NCBI GenBank assembly: GCA_032173965.1
Contig: JAVUNC010000019.1
Coordinates: forward strand, 3,596,501-3,660,500
Direction of reading: 5' to 3'
From: Sitta carolinensis
Taxonomy: Eukaryota > Chordata > Aves > Passeriformes > Sittidae
Length of the DNA stretch: 64,000 nucleotides
Below are positions 36,731 through 49,710 of the stretch, in pieces. A program made the translations under genes and the position numbers. Positions within the stretch are counted from its first letter, which is position 1, and each line of letters begins with the position of its first letter. Below the pieces are notes generated by a model, which ran no database searches, was not told the origin of the DNA, and was given only the letters and a program-made list of their open reading frames with translations.

Positions 36731-37080
36731 AACTGCTGAATGCTTTAATTAGCACTCCCGTGGCTATGAAGTTTGAAACTTTCAGGCTATGTGAGGAGGC
36801 TGGCACGCCGCTAAGAGCTGCAGTCGGTGGCTCGCTGCTGACAAAGAGAGCCCCGGCTGCATTTGTTTGGGGCTGGGGCCGGCTCTCACCCTCCGCACAG
36901 CCCCTGCATCCCTCGGGATGCTTCCCAGGAGGAGCAGCGCGCTCCCAGCGGGAGCCCAGGCTGGCAAAGCCGGGCTCAGGGAGGGCTGCAAGGGGGTTTG
37001 CCAGCATTTGTCACCTGTGGCAGCACAGGTGGGGAAAGCTTTTGGAAATTCTCCAGCCAGGCTGTTAAGAAGGAATCGAG
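36731..37080. promoter_or_regulatory. Candidate regulatory islet: homeodomain site next to a CpG-rich block
   Basis: A TTTAATTAGC homeodomain-type site at about 36744-36753 is followed directly by GC-rich sequence with about a dozen CpGs (36780-36990). No coding exon was recognised, and the 60-100-codon frames are in several overlapping phases. Regulatory function is inferred from composition only. Confidence 0.2.
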
Positions 37081-39722
37081 CGGTTTGAATGAAACGAAAG
37101 CTTTCTAGGGAATCCTTGTTTTTGTTAATGCAATTTTAATGTAATTTTCGTAGATGTATAGGATAAATGAGGCTGGAAAACACCTCGGGAAGTCATATAG
37201 CCCAACATCATGAAGAACAGTATTTTTCGTGTAAATGTGGAGCTGGCAAGACCTGCTGGCTGCAGAGTACCTCCTGTCTTTATTGTAGAGCACATACAAC
37301 TGTGCAAACTGTCTAACGCTGGCCTGACAGTTCATTTCAGCCCTGTGGGGCAGAGAGCAGCTCCTCTGAGGTCTGGGCTCTGTCAGCACAGGTGCTAATC
37401 CCCAGAGGATTGACTCTAGCACTGGAAGGAGACTGCAAGATATGCTCTAATGCAACTACTCTGTTGGGGCAGGAGCAAGAATCTCAAAGCTGTGTGGGCT
37501 GCAGTGTTTGCAGTGAACACATTTGTCCCAAAGACCTGAACTGAAACCATGGATGGGGCTCTGGCTGTTTATAATGTCCCCTGGAACCTTCCTAGCTCAA
37601 TTTGACAAGTGATTGCTCTTAGCTTGGACGCATCCTAAAGTCCAAAGGAGCAGCCTTTCACTTGGTGTTGGAGAGAAAAAGGAAAACATTGGGACAGAAC
37701 AAATAATTAAACTCAGGGACTTGAGAAGACTGTTAAAAAATATGAGAATTTATTAAATTTGTAGTTCAGGTGAGTGCTAGATAATTAAATATGAAAAGAA
37801 ATAAAAAAGGAGAACAAACAAAGAGGAAAAAATTGTAGGTAAAAAGAAATGAAGATGATGGGTAGTTTCAAAAACCCAATTTTCCTCCTGTTTCTTCAAG
37901 CAAAAAAGAGATGCTTAGGAGGACACCTGGTACTGCAGAGGGTATTTGTCACTTCTGTGTATGGGGTGTCATAAGGGTGAGATTTGGCATGAAGAACCAC
38001 AGGCCAAAGAGCAGAGAAAAACCTGAAACACTCATCTTGTGTAACAACCCCAAGTTTCATTAGCATTATATTTTTGGTAGCTTGGATTCTCAAGTTTTAA
38101 TGTAATTGCATTGTTCTCTCTGAATTCTGGTTTGAGGTGAGCTTCTGATTCTTGCCATCTTGTGGTGTGGTGCTGCACTGCGACCATCCCTCAGCTCCTC
38201 TGCAGACACAGCAGCTGACAAACAATGTGCTTTCACAAGGGTCACACCGAAAAAAAAAAAAAAAAAAGATCGTTTCTTTTATGAATGATTCCTTCCTATA
38301 ATTTGCCATATTTTTCCTGTGTCTTGGTCTTCATTTAAACTGTTTCTCTCTATTTCCCCAGTTCTTACAAGGAGTCCAAACTATTCCCAGTCTGGAACCT
38401 GAGACTGACAGAAATGACCTCTCTCCAAACCTCTTTCTCACCTGAATTCTTGGGCTATTTCTCACAGAGCCTCCACACTCTTCTCAAAGCTGTTTTGGAT
38501 TTGAAATACTCCAGTCCATCATAGTCTCTGCTCTATCTCAGACACTCTACCAGAGCTAAGACCATTTTTTAAATGGTGCTTTCAGAGGGAGCTGTACAGT
38601 TCAACCTCCTGTCGTCCTCCGTCTCCTATCTTACCCTTCCATCCTCCCCAGGACTCTACACTTTTAAGCAAGAGAGAGTCAGAGGAGAGATGGCAGACCT
38701 CTGGAACCCACAGGCTTTCGAAGGAACCCCTCTACTCTTGCAATGCTCTTGTTTGCAGCAGTCCACATCCAGGAGCCAAGCCCCACAGAGCTACCACAGA
38801 TGTTTCCTATTTTTAATATCCTAAATATGGGCATGTGTGCTATTAGTGACATGCATTTGTGCTTCAAGGTGCTGGGAAATGATTAATGTGTGAGAGTGTC
38901 TGCTGCCAGCATCTGATCCAAGTTCACTGACTCTCAGTTAACCAGCTAAGAAAAGTCATGTCTCGTGCAGTAGTTCTGTCTCAGCAATCTTCCTCACAGA
39001 GAGGTCTCCACGGAGACATCTGAGGCTTTGCTGACTTTCAGTTTGTCTCAGACTTCTCCCATCACAGTAAGAGTTGAGCGATTTTGACACCGGGGTCCTC
39101 TCTCTCCCAGTCTGCCAGAATGATGACTTCATCCTGGGCTTGAAGAACTTGGAGGTCAGTCAAAAAGATGTCTTGCTAACTGGCTTACCTAAGGCTGGCC
39201 AGCTGTGGCTGTCCTCACTCTCTGATAAGCCTGGGACCCAGTGAGCAAGAACCTGTGTGTAACAAGCCTGCAGGGGCAGTGGTCCTGTTTGACAGGACTC
39301 CAATAACAAGTTTAGACTCTATTCTCACAGTGTGAGGGAAAAAAAATATCCTCAGGTATCTTAGTTTGTAGACCTGGTTGCAAAAAGGTGCAACATAGCT
39401 AATAATGAAACAGATGAGTTAAAATTTAAAAAATGAAAAAAATAAGTTCCCACACAAAGTTCATGTCAAGGTTTCATTTGTTTTCTTGCTTTTTTTTCCT
39501 TGCTTACTTGCTTTTATTTTTTAAAAAACAGTAAGAAAAACAACAACAACAACAAAATTCCAGAACTGAGAGTCAAGCAAAAGCATGAATGAAGGCTTCT
39601 TTGCTCTAGGATTTTGATCAGAATCCACAAGCTTTATCCAGGTTCATGAATTTTGCACCTCTTTGTGTATCTTTAAGAGGATTTAAGAAAGCTCATGCTG
39701 TTCATTCTTGGAGGTGGAATGT
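37081..39722. other. Intergenic sequence
   Basis: No gene was recognised. An A run lies at 38251-38267, and a possible degraded CR1 end at 37150-37205. Confidence 0.6.
37150..37205 (-). mobile_element. Possible degraded CR1 3' end
   Basis: GAGGCTGGAAAACACCTCGG followed by AAGTCATATAGCCCAACATC resembles the reverse complement of a CR1 terminus (GGTTGGAAGGGACCTCTGGA, then GTCATCTAGTCCAAC). It is short and diverged. Confidence 0.35.
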
Positions 39723-39960
39723 AGAATCATAGAATAAATCATAGAATGCTTTGGATTGAAAGAGACCTTCAAGATCATCTGGTTCCAACCCCTGCCAGGG
39801 ACAGGGACACATTCCACCTGTCCAGGTTTCTCAATGCCCAGTCCAGACTGGCCTTGAACACTGCCAGGGATGGGGAATCCACAACTTCCCTGGGCAGCCT
39901 GCTCCAGTGCCTCAAACTATATTGTGCTTTGCATTGTCTAATACATAAAACCCCCCTTGA
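39723..39960 (-). mobile_element. CR1 LINE 3' end fragment, minus strand
   Basis: It begins with repeated ATAGAATCATAGAAT-type units, the reverse-complemented CR1 tail. It continues with GAGACCTTCAAGATCATCTG, TTCCAACCCCTGCCAGGGAC, TTGAACACTGCCAGGGATGG and CTGGGCAGCCTGCTCCAGTG. The distal end (39920-39960) is diverged, and the boundary there is approximate. Confidence 0.93.
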
Positions 39961-42540
39961 GTGCTAGTAGATGTCCTACTATTGGAGAATCTGAACGGGT
40001 TTCACCAACATTTCTCTTCTCAGGAAAGGCTATTTTTCTTGCAGCCAGGATGAATTTGAGCTTTGGCAAGTTTTTCCTCCTTTTTTTAGTAAAAGAGTTT
40101 GTTGGTGAGTAACACCACCATTTCTAAGCTAAAAGGTGCAGTGCAAAAGCAAAGCACAGAATCAGCAGCTCCCTCCCTCCTGGCTGGGGCAGTGAGCTCT
40201 GTGCTGATTGATCAGAGCCATGCAGAGAGCAGGAGCTGCACAGACTGTGAGGAGAATGAAGAGCTGAGACTTTGTGCCTGCCAAAGGCAGAGCCTGGAAA
40301 ACAAAAGTCCTCTGGGTTGTCTTCTGCTCACATCCAGGGCTGCACTTGACGCCAAAAAAGCTAAGAGTGCCCTGCACTCTCAGCTGCTCCATCCAGGCAC
40401 AGCATGTTCAGTGCTACCCATCTTCTTCCTACTTGTTTTCTTGGGTGTTTTAATTGTAAATGTTTGCTCCTAGAGAAGACTACTTAAGCTAGGGAAGGCA
40501 AGGGTGTGGGGAATGGTGAAATAAAACCCCTCCTCACTCAAATTTGCCACAGACTCCCTACAAGACACTGGTGCTTGATGATATATGCTAGAAGTCTGAA
40601 GTATAACACACACTCACCAAAAAACAAAACAAAACAAAAAACCCCAAAAACTAAAATTAAAAAGAGTGGCACATACATACCAAAGTGTGAAAGAGTCAGA
40701 GATAGAAAAAAAGCTAACAAAAAGGAAAATAGAAATCATGTTTTCTCTCAGATTTTTGACTAATATTGGGGGCCAGCAATGAGTATACCACATCAGAGAC
40801 CCTTTCCACCTTGCCCAAAGTAATGAGCTCATGTTTGCAGATTGCCTAACACTTTGTTTTCAAGCCAGAAGTATCAGATTTACACTTGAGTAACAAATTG
40901 TTACAATGTGGGAAGAGGTTATGGACTACGTACAAATCTGTGGGATGCTTTAGCCATCTATGATTTTGTTTGTTAGGCCATGTAACAGAAAAGAGACAAT
41001 CTTGAGCACCATAGCTCCTACAGGGAAAGCTGGACTGGTGCAGAGCCATTCAGTCCCTGACACTTCAGGATATTTTATTAAGGCAAAGCAAATGCATTTA
41101 AGAATGCCTTCAGTTAGATCATTTGCTTTGTGGCATTCCTCATTTTAATCCTAAGTAAGCATAGTTTCGAATGTTGTGGGCAAAAATACACTGGGTACCT
41201 TCTTCCAAAATGAATATTTGTTTTTTTTCCTGCTCCTTGGTTAGATGAAGCACTGAAAACAAGCTCCAGCTATTGCTTTATTTGGAGGCAGGAACCTATG
41301 GATGCAACTGGTGAGTGTGTGTGTGTTTCCCCTGCTCATCCCACTTGTCTACTCTCACCTACCTGCTTCATTCTTCAGTTCTCTGCTAAACCTTGCCAAA
41401 ATTAAATTCAAGGAGAACTTGGACTTAAGTGAAGACTATGAAGTTGTATCATGATAGACCAGCAGGTTCTATTTGATAATTCAGCATTCATTGCCTCTAC
41501 ATATCTTCAGTAACTTTTGAAGAGCAAGAGTCACTATTGGGTCTCCAAGGAACACTTTGAAAATTTTAAGAATATATTTTAGATATGACCTGTGACATGA
41601 GAAGCTCTCTCCTTGTTTTCTGCCTTGGCAAGCATGATAAGTATTTTGAAGGATATTGAATTAATTGACTTAGCATCTGTTCCTGCAAAGACTTTTTGCT
41701 ATAGATTTGGATGTTTTTAGGGATGCTGCTTCCCTGTGTACTGAAACTTCTTTCTTACTTGGTTTTATTTTAATTACTGATTGGAGATGATTTTAGTAAA
41801 TGCATGAAAACCTGAGTCACTTTCTTCATTTCATAGTTTGAAAAACCCATCCTTAATCCTGGCTTAGAAAATCTTAAAAGATAATTATTTTGTTTTGTGT
41901 CTTTAGGTACTGGGAAATGTTTAAATCAATGCTCCCTCCTCTCTCTCTGTCTCTGTGTCCTCTTCCACTCCTTTTGCATGCTTTCTCTCTTAATGTCTTA
42001 TTGAACAGGAAAAGGGAGGGGGAAAAAATGCAGGGCTTGAAGGAAAGTCTCAAAGACATGAGGTACAAATCCTCTTTCCATATTCTTTCCCTGCTTCCAT
42101 TCCCCCAGGGCTCTTGAAGGCAGAGATAAAAGTATCTCAGATGGCCAACAAAGTGTCTCTGCTTGCTTTTACTGAGAGGGAGAGCATGAGACAAAACAGA
42201 CTCCAGCGTGGTTGCCATTTAAATTAGTTATAGAAAATTGTGATGACAGTCTGAGTTAATTAATAAATCATTATTATAATTTCATATATTAATATTCTGA
42301 CTACAATACAAAGTCTACATGTCTTTGAGAATACCACAAAAGCCAAATACTGCTTTGTTACAAGGCATTTAACAGATGATTTCCTTCAGTGAACAATATT
42401 CTTCAGAGGGCAATTTAATGCCTCAAGAGAAAAAAATATATATTTCTACAGTCGTGCCATAAAGGACAGACTTTGGGAAGATTTCCTGAGTTTAGCTTCT
42501 TTGCTGCAGGTTCAGAAGGCTTTTCTCATTTCTCAGCTGA
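39961..42540. other. Intergenic AT-rich sequence
   Basis: No gene was recognised. An AAAAC-type tract lies at about 40618-40650 and a short GT run at 41314-41324. Confidence 0.65.
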
Positions 42541-43080
42541 ATTGACCCGGTGACTCTTCCGAGGCGTTGAAGAGAGCAGAGTTTATTATTTATTTGTTGT
42601 GTTCAGTAGGTAGCACTTGCCTTGAGGAATTAGTGAGAGCAGCAGGATGCTCCTCATTTCCACCCGGTGAAACACCCTCCCCGTCCTGCTTTTGCCCACC
42701 TTCCTCTTCCAAACCCTCTACCCTCTGCTGTTCCACACTCCCAAAAAAATCCCTCCGGGACTTTTTTTGGCTTCAAAGAGCTGCAGGAGGTGAGAGAGGC
42801 TTTGGCTTGGGCTGGGCGGCTCCGATAGCAGCTCAGTGTTATGCTGACGTATTTTGATGATGTGTGAATCGCACACAAAAATAAGACAAAGAAGTGTATT
42901 TTTCGGTCCGCTGGAAATACTTTATGTAGCTTGAAATACAGTGTTCCAGTGAGTGATCCAGATACGTAAATTTTAAATAAGTAAATAGGTAATAAAAAAC
43001 TCGGTAAAACCAAACCAGAATGAAATGGGTTTGATACTTCAAAATTCTGCATCAGTTTATTTAGTTAAAATTGTTTACCA
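42541..43080. other. Intergenic block with possible conserved element
   Basis: A C-rich stretch (42655-42740) is followed by mixed sequence containing the CRE-like TGACGTAT at 42845-42852 and isolated CpGs in AT-rich context (42835-42925). It may be a conserved non-coding element; this was not tested. Confidence 0.2.
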
Positions 43081-44329
43081 ACGGGGGCATGAATTTGAAG
43101 GGAGTTTTCAATCCCCTGAGACAGAATGTTTTATTACCTTTATGTTTTGCACTCTGCTGCCTTGAGATAAGCTGCTGTAAGCTGGAACATATTTTCAAGG
43201 TTCTAAGTGAGCAAAATGTTTCTTATCATCTTAAACTGCTACATTTAATTGGATTGCAAAATGTTCCACGGTGTTAGATGCAAAACGCTAAAGAAAAGGG
43301 AATAACTTTGCTTCTTGCAAATATATATTATTCTGTATTTTACTGCATGCTGTTCTGGCTAGATTGCTTCTGGTACCTGAGATAATTCATTTAAAGCAGC
43401 CATAAGTACCTCCATAATCCATCAAGAAAAATTATTTGAGGAGCAGGCTGAGACCTCTTCTCTTACTCCTGAAACAATTGGAGATTCTTCCAAGGAATTA
43501 ATACAGTAAAACTAGCGTGAAGTATCTTCTCTGAGGAAAAAAAACCCTGGCCCAAGGCTTCTGAAATATTTGGGTAAAGTCTCAGAGTGAAGGGCACCAT
43601 ATGTATCTAATATTGTTTGGTGAAATGCAGATATATCACTGCTGCGGCACTCAGCACTTCGGTCGCAGCTCCCTATTATAATGTGCCAGGAGGCGGTGGA
43701 GGTAGGCAACCCTTTCAAGAAAACATTTCATCCCTAATCCTGACTCTCTCTGCCTTCCCTCTTCATTGCCTCGTCTCTTTGAGTGAGTTGTAGCCTCGAA
43801 AAAGAACGTTTGGATCATTGTTAGCTGAATGCGCTTGAATGGTTTTGTAGCGTCAGGCTGATAAATTTACCACCACTAAGAGATTTTCCAAACCAACTTT
43901 TCTCTGGATGATATAAAAGCCTTGAGGATGAGTGACAAAATAGTTTTATTTTCTAATGAAGCAAGAAGAAAAATTAAACCAGAAATTTCTTGTTGGCAGG
44001 GAAAATAATAATAATAAAAAAAAAATTAGATTTTGGGTAAACTTCTACCCCATGCAGAACAAATTGAAATGCAAAGTTGTTTCATGGCCAAATAAGACCT
44101 GCATTATAAAGCCACGAGAAATAGTGACCTAACAAAGAGAAATTATTCTCATTTTGATCTGTCAGTAGTAAAATAGCATCACATGAGTTACTATCAGCAT
44201 GTAACTTTATCCTCTGGTTTTGTTCTTGCATGGCCTCTGACTGTATATACTTCACTGCTCCACTGGGAAAAAAAATGGGGGAAAGAAGCTCTTTGTACTT
44301 TCTCAGCTATTAGAAAATAAAATTCTTGA

Positions 44330-44362
<33 letters not shown>

Positions 44363-45180
44363 CCTTTCCTAGCCCTGCAGAAGAACTCCGGGATACCCAC
44401 ATTTTCCTTTCTTGCATGGAAAAGAAGACTCTATTTTCAACCACAAGAAGTTCACACATGATGATTTCATATGAAAATAACTTAAACCATAGCACCTTCC
44501 TCATTCTCAGGTGTTAAGTGTGCAAATGGGTTGTATGCCAATGATTTCTTTACTGAGAAGAAAACTTTAGATCATCTGTCTCCAAGAGAGAATACTGTGG
44601 ATTGACAATATTAAATTTCTTTAAGAGGTGAAACAAAATACATGGGCTTACAGAAGGATTAGAAAATTATATCCCAGCTGGAAAATTTTATGGGTACAGA
44701 AAAAATTGTGTGAGTGAAATACCAGTATCATAAAATAAATAACAGGAAATATGGTAATTTATGTGATAGAGAAAATTGTCACTTTCAGAATTGCCAGAAA
44801 GTCGACAGCATTTCACCCATTTGACTTCAGAAGTGAACTTAGACCTCAGAGGCTTAAAAATATATGAAGAGAAGTGAAATAAAATAAGAGCTCATGAATC
44901 CAACAGGGATTTACAAAGAAGAAAGCAATCTGTGCTAAAGGAGTTTTATAGAAGTTGGGAATGCATGTAATCAGAATTTAACTTATTCCTGGAAAGTGAT
45001 TTAGAATATGCCAAATAAATTAAATTCCATTCTGCAAGATGAGCAATTAATGGGGCTCCTAATTTAGAAAGCGTCACAGCTCAGAAACGGCCTTTAAGCC
45101 TGTTTAACCTTAAGCACATGTTGCAAACCCACTGAATTCAGCTGGAAATTAAACACAGAACACAAGAGAAGGGTAAACAC
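43081..45180. other. Intergenic AT-rich sequence
   Basis: No gene was recognised. The segment 43600-43880 has several CpGs in otherwise AT-rich sequence and a 6-bp inverted repeat GCTGCG/CGCAGC around 43640-43668. A run of 31 T lies at 44332-44362. Confidence 0.6.
44332..44362. repeat. Mononucleotide run, T31
   Basis: This is an uninterrupted run of 31 T with no flanking retroelement that I recognise. Confidence 0.95.
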
Positions 45181-45570
45181 GGTAGTTTGTATTGCTGCTT
45201 GATTCGTTTTATGCTTCTGGAGACCCTGGCATCTCTGGAGACAAAGGCGTCCTGCAGATACCAGCAGCGCAGCGCGTGTCTGGCAGGGCTCAGAGGAGCA
45301 CAGGAGGAGAGGGATGCACATCCCTCCCTGCTCCAGGAGCCACCTCGCATCCATCGACCTGGCGATGGCAGCGATTGCTGCCCACCCTGAGGCCCTCGGG
45401 ACGAACCTGCCGCTGCTAATTCCTATTTTAGGAGCGGAGGAATGCTGCGGCCACGCTGACACCAGCCCAGCCTTTAGTGACAGTGACCGCTTGTGCAGAA
45501 GGGATGCCGGCCCCTGGGCAGCAGTTGCTGCAGGAATGCTGCTCCTGCTCTCACAGTTGCTCTAAAGCCT
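45181..45570. other. Moderately CpG-rich islet, no gene recognised
   Basis: About sixteen CpGs by eye occur over 300 bp. Frames of 60-120 codons overlap in several phases. One plus frame reads GDPGISGDKG, collagen-like for three triplets only, which I regard as chance. Confidence 0.45.
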
Positions 45571-48500
45571 GTCAGAAACGTTGTTTTCCCATTTTTACCC
45601 TGACGTTGGTGTAATTTTAGCTTCTACATTTTGGCAAATACCGCCGTGTATTTTTGGCTCACCCCGGAGTTATCTGAAGCAGAGCAGTGTGATTCCAGGC
45701 AGAAGAAGGCAGAATTGTCTCAGAATAACAAGCAGATTTTTTTTTTTTTTTTTTTAATGCAGTGCAAATGGTTCATACATTATTTTTGCATGAATCAGAC
45801 ATTTATTTTCTAAAGGAAGACAGGGTGGGGGGAGGAGGGCAAAATCTTTTACTTAAACCCTCTCGTAGTTCATTGCTGAATATCAGCTTCTAGAGGCAAG
45901 GCAATGTATGCTAGGCTTCTTGGTTATTGTGTTTTTGGAGATTAGCTGTTTTGTGTCATGAGGGTGTGTTACCTCACCCCAATTGCAGAACTCCAGCAGA
46001 AATGGTAAAAACAGGCAGCATGAAGGAGGAAAGGGGACTTTCTAACATTTACAGGACATTCACATGAGCTGCTTGGGCAGGATGAAATCATGCAACTGCC
46101 AAGGAACAAAAGCAAATAGTAGAGAATGAACAATTATGAAATAAAAGGAGTCCTACAAATGCTAGAAGAAAGGAGGCTGACTTGCTTTTATGCTGTGACC
46201 TCTCTTTGTGTTGTACTTGCCACAGTAGCACTCTACAGACGAGATGGCACCAACTAAACCTAAAAAATGACTGACTGCCAAGATAATTCAAAGAATTATC
46301 AACAACTGCAAAGATACAAAGAAAACTGATGTCAGTTATCTCTTCATAGAGCTCAGTGAGAAGGAATCAACTGCTTAGTCTTTAAAATGAATGGGTTTAA
46401 AACCTGAGATCACAGCTTAGCTTATCAGGACATGCTGATGTACAGGATTATGCAGAAGTCACATGGTTGAGTCTTTGCTTATGTTTGATTTTGTGAAATT
46501 TGTTCTGCAGCATATTATATCATTTTTACACTGAAGGGAGTCCTTTTGTAGAGAACTGCATGAATTAAACTTTCAAAGTGAAAGGAATAAGAATAGTAAG
46601 TTCAGCTTTCTAATAATATAACTCTTGGGACTCAGTTGTGACTTGGATTGAAGGACTGCAGGAGTAAGAAAAATTAGGAAATCTCCTTATTACACCGTAT
46701 GTGTTAAACAGCCCTTGGACCCTGATTGCTGGGAGAGGACTTCTCCTCACAGCAGATGTGCAAGGACAGGGAATGGGAGTAGGCTTGGCCCCCTCCCAAC
46801 CTCTGGCCATCATAGCCAATCCTAGAAAGGTCAAGAACTACCAGTATAAATTGATTTTAAAGGGCCACCCTTACAGAGAAGGGTGCGCATGCCTGTGGCA
46901 CAAGAGAAATATCCCCTTTGCATGAATCCCTAGGGAGTGCAGAACACCATTGCTGCAGTCTTGGCTGTCACAGTGTAGTCCTAAAGAATTTGTTCTGCCC
47001 CTAGCTGAATGTTGATGAAAATCAATCCCCACCTGTATTGCTTTGTGTCCTACTCTCAGTTTTATTTGGAGCCTCATGATACTGACTCTCACTCCAGGGG
47101 CTGGAATCATGGTTTTGCCTGAGGATCTTTGCTTTCATGTCAAGCTCTCTACTAAATCTGCATAACTCAAAGGCTGTACCAAGGACTGTGTCATTGAATG
47201 AGGGTGTGGATCACAAACATGAAATCAAGGGCAAACTTTTAGAATCATCTTTTGTGACAAAAACATTCACAGAATAAGTTTCTCAGCTTGTCTCATCTTT
47301 GGGAGCTCCTCTAAACGCCTGTCCAGCTGCTGAAGAAGACAGGAATCTCTCTTTCCATCCATGCTTTGAAATCCCACTTCCCAGCATTCTAGCAAACTCA
47401 GTACCTGACAGGGAGAATGGTGTGTATGGGTCTCTGATCTCCAGCAACGGTGCTGCAGGAATTGTGCATGGGAAGCAGAGGCTGCTGCAGTGGAGGGCAC
47501 ACTGTAGCAGCCTGCTTAGGCTAAGATTTACTGCTAGAATAGCCTTTTTTTCTCACTAACCTACTTTTTGTTTGGTGCTGCTTCATGCTTGTAATAACAC
47601 AGAAAAACACGTTGAGTTGAGCATTTTTGGGAGGGAGTTGTCTGAAAGTAATTTTAAAATGTCAAAAATAAGGTATCACATGCAATGAACACAAACATAT
47701 TATTAACATACTGACAAAAGCCCTCATAATTTCCACACTGGTCTCATGATTTTTCTGGCTTAACTCATAATTTTCAGGTTTTTTAAAGCTGACAGTATAT
47801 ATTCTTTCATTATGTACCCTGACATTTTCTCCCCTGGGTGCTTGTACAAGGACAAATCCAATACACTGATAGAGTGCTAAGCTTTAAAATATGGACCAGA
47901 AAAGAGAGAAAGAGGAGTTAGTGAAAATGTGAACTCCTCATTAACAGTCTTGACCATGACTGGCCTTACATATGAGCTTTTCTTTTTCAGGGTCATGACT
48001 GGACCAGGGATGGAGAAATGACACTGCCCCATCAAACAGGTCCTGGATATATTGCCAGGGTTAGACCAACACTACTTTGATTCCCAGCTGATGGTTAGAA
48101 GCACCAGTAACAACAACCACAAAAAAATGGACTGGTCTATCTGTAGTGCCTGTCAGCAGTTTATGAACACCACACTTTGCCTCCAACTTTTTACCCCTTA
48201 TTGTATTACAGCTTCACCCCAGTGGCTTTGTATGTCCAGTAACTTAAAAAAAAAAAAAAAAAAAAAATAATGCAGTCACAAGAAAATTATACTATTTAAT
48301 GAGTTGCAGCCTGGAGCATAGGATGCATGGATAGCCATATGTCTGGGGAGATGACAGGTCTAAGGCCTTGTTGCATGTGCACACCATTCCTCACGAACCT
48401 ATGGCTTTGATTTAAAGGGTACGGTGTGCTTGGCTGGCTCCTCCCAACATGTGCTAATGCTCTGTGTTTTTTGCTGTAATAGATTACTTAGCAGTTCATA

Positions 48501-48763
48501 CTAATGTCTTGGAGGCAAATTGCTTTCCCCTGTTTTATATTATGGACACTTGCTGGGGTCTGGTTCTGCGAGGAGCTGTGTGCTTTCAACTGGCAATTAA
48601 AACCATGCTAATGGGAGGCACGCTGCACTTCCCAGATGTGCAGAGCAGGTCCCCTGGTGCAGACAGTGGGGATGCTCTCCAAACGTGGGACTGACACCAG
48701 TGACTCATGTCCAAGCACATAGGAGGAGCAATTCATTTGGTCAGGAACCAGAGTTGAAAAGAT
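45571..48763. other. Intergenic sequence
   Basis: No gene was recognised. A T run lies at 45738-45755 and a run of 22 A at 48246-48267. Confidence 0.65.
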
Positions 48764-48764
48764 A

Positions 48765-48765
48765 T

Positions 48766-48796
<31 letters not shown>
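48765..48796. repeat. Microsatellite (TTTA)8
   Basis: Eight uninterrupted TTTA units. Confidence 0.97.
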
Positions 48797-48797
<1 letters not shown>

Positions 48798-49298
48798 GTG
48801 TTTATTTGGCTGTGCGCAGCTTAATTCCCATCTCTTAGTAACAAGAAGGAAAATGTTTAGGTCTCAGCTTTTCTAGTGCTCATATGATATGTATTTAAAA
48901 CTCTGGAAGTTCCTGTACTCATAAAACATCACCTTCTTGATTCTCTACTTATTTTCACATGCCTGTATTGATGGGATCGTGTATTTTACTATTCATTGAT
49001 GTGTTTTGGTAATGCATAAGCAAATTTTGAACTCCCTATCATTGCTGTGTGTGAGTTAATTCAGACCCATGAGAAGTAAGTACAATTCCATGCTGCTCTA
49101 TGTATTGGTGGCTTTTTTCCCAGGCTGTTCTGGATGCAGTAATTAAGAAATGAGTACTCAGAAAGGAAAGCACTGTGCTATTACTTAGTTAAGTAATTTG
49201 GAAATAGCTCCATGCTGGCTTGCTCTTGCTCTGGGGTAGCATTTGGAAAGCCCACACACCAAAATAAATTAGGGTTTTTTTGGTTCATGGAACAAGTT

Positions 49299-49680
49299 AT
49301 CATAGAATCATAGAATAAGCTGAGTTGGAAGGGCCCACAAGGATCATTGAGTTCAACTCTCAGCCCTGCACAGCACGCAAGAGTCACAGAATGTGCCTGA
49401 GAGTGCTGTCCAAAGGTTTCCTGAACTCTGTCAGGCTGCCTGCTCCTGTGACCACTTCTCTGGGAAGTCTGTTCCAGTGCCCAACTATTCTCTGGGTGAA
49501 AAACCTCTTCCTGCTATCCTACATAAACCTCCCCTCTGAGCTGCAGGCCATTCCCTCAGGTCCTGTCACTGGCCACAAGAGTGAAGAGACCCATGCTTGT
49601 CCCTTCCTCTCATGAGGATTTTGAAGACTGCAAAGAGGTCTCTGCTCAGCCTCCTCCTCTTGTTTAGACCTTTTTGGTCT
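49299..49680 (-). mobile_element. CR1 LINE 3' fragment, minus strand, first of two in tandem
   Basis: The left end reads ATCATAGAATCATAGAAT, the reverse-complemented CR1 tail. It is followed by GAGTTGGAAGGGCCCACAAG, GATCATTGAGTTCAACTCTC, GTTCCAGTGCCCAACTATTC, CTGGGTGAAAAACCTCTTCC and the CAAAGAGGTCTCTGCTCAGC region. It is 5'-truncated near 49680, and the subfamily differs from that of the next copy. Confidence 0.92.
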
Positions 49681-49710
49681 CCAAAAGAAAATGCTGGTTT
49701 TGTTTCATCA

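Noticed and set aside
45192..45419. Collagen-like GDPGISGDKG in a plus frame
   Set aside because: Only three Gly-X-Y triplets are present, with no continuation and no splice sites that would extend them.
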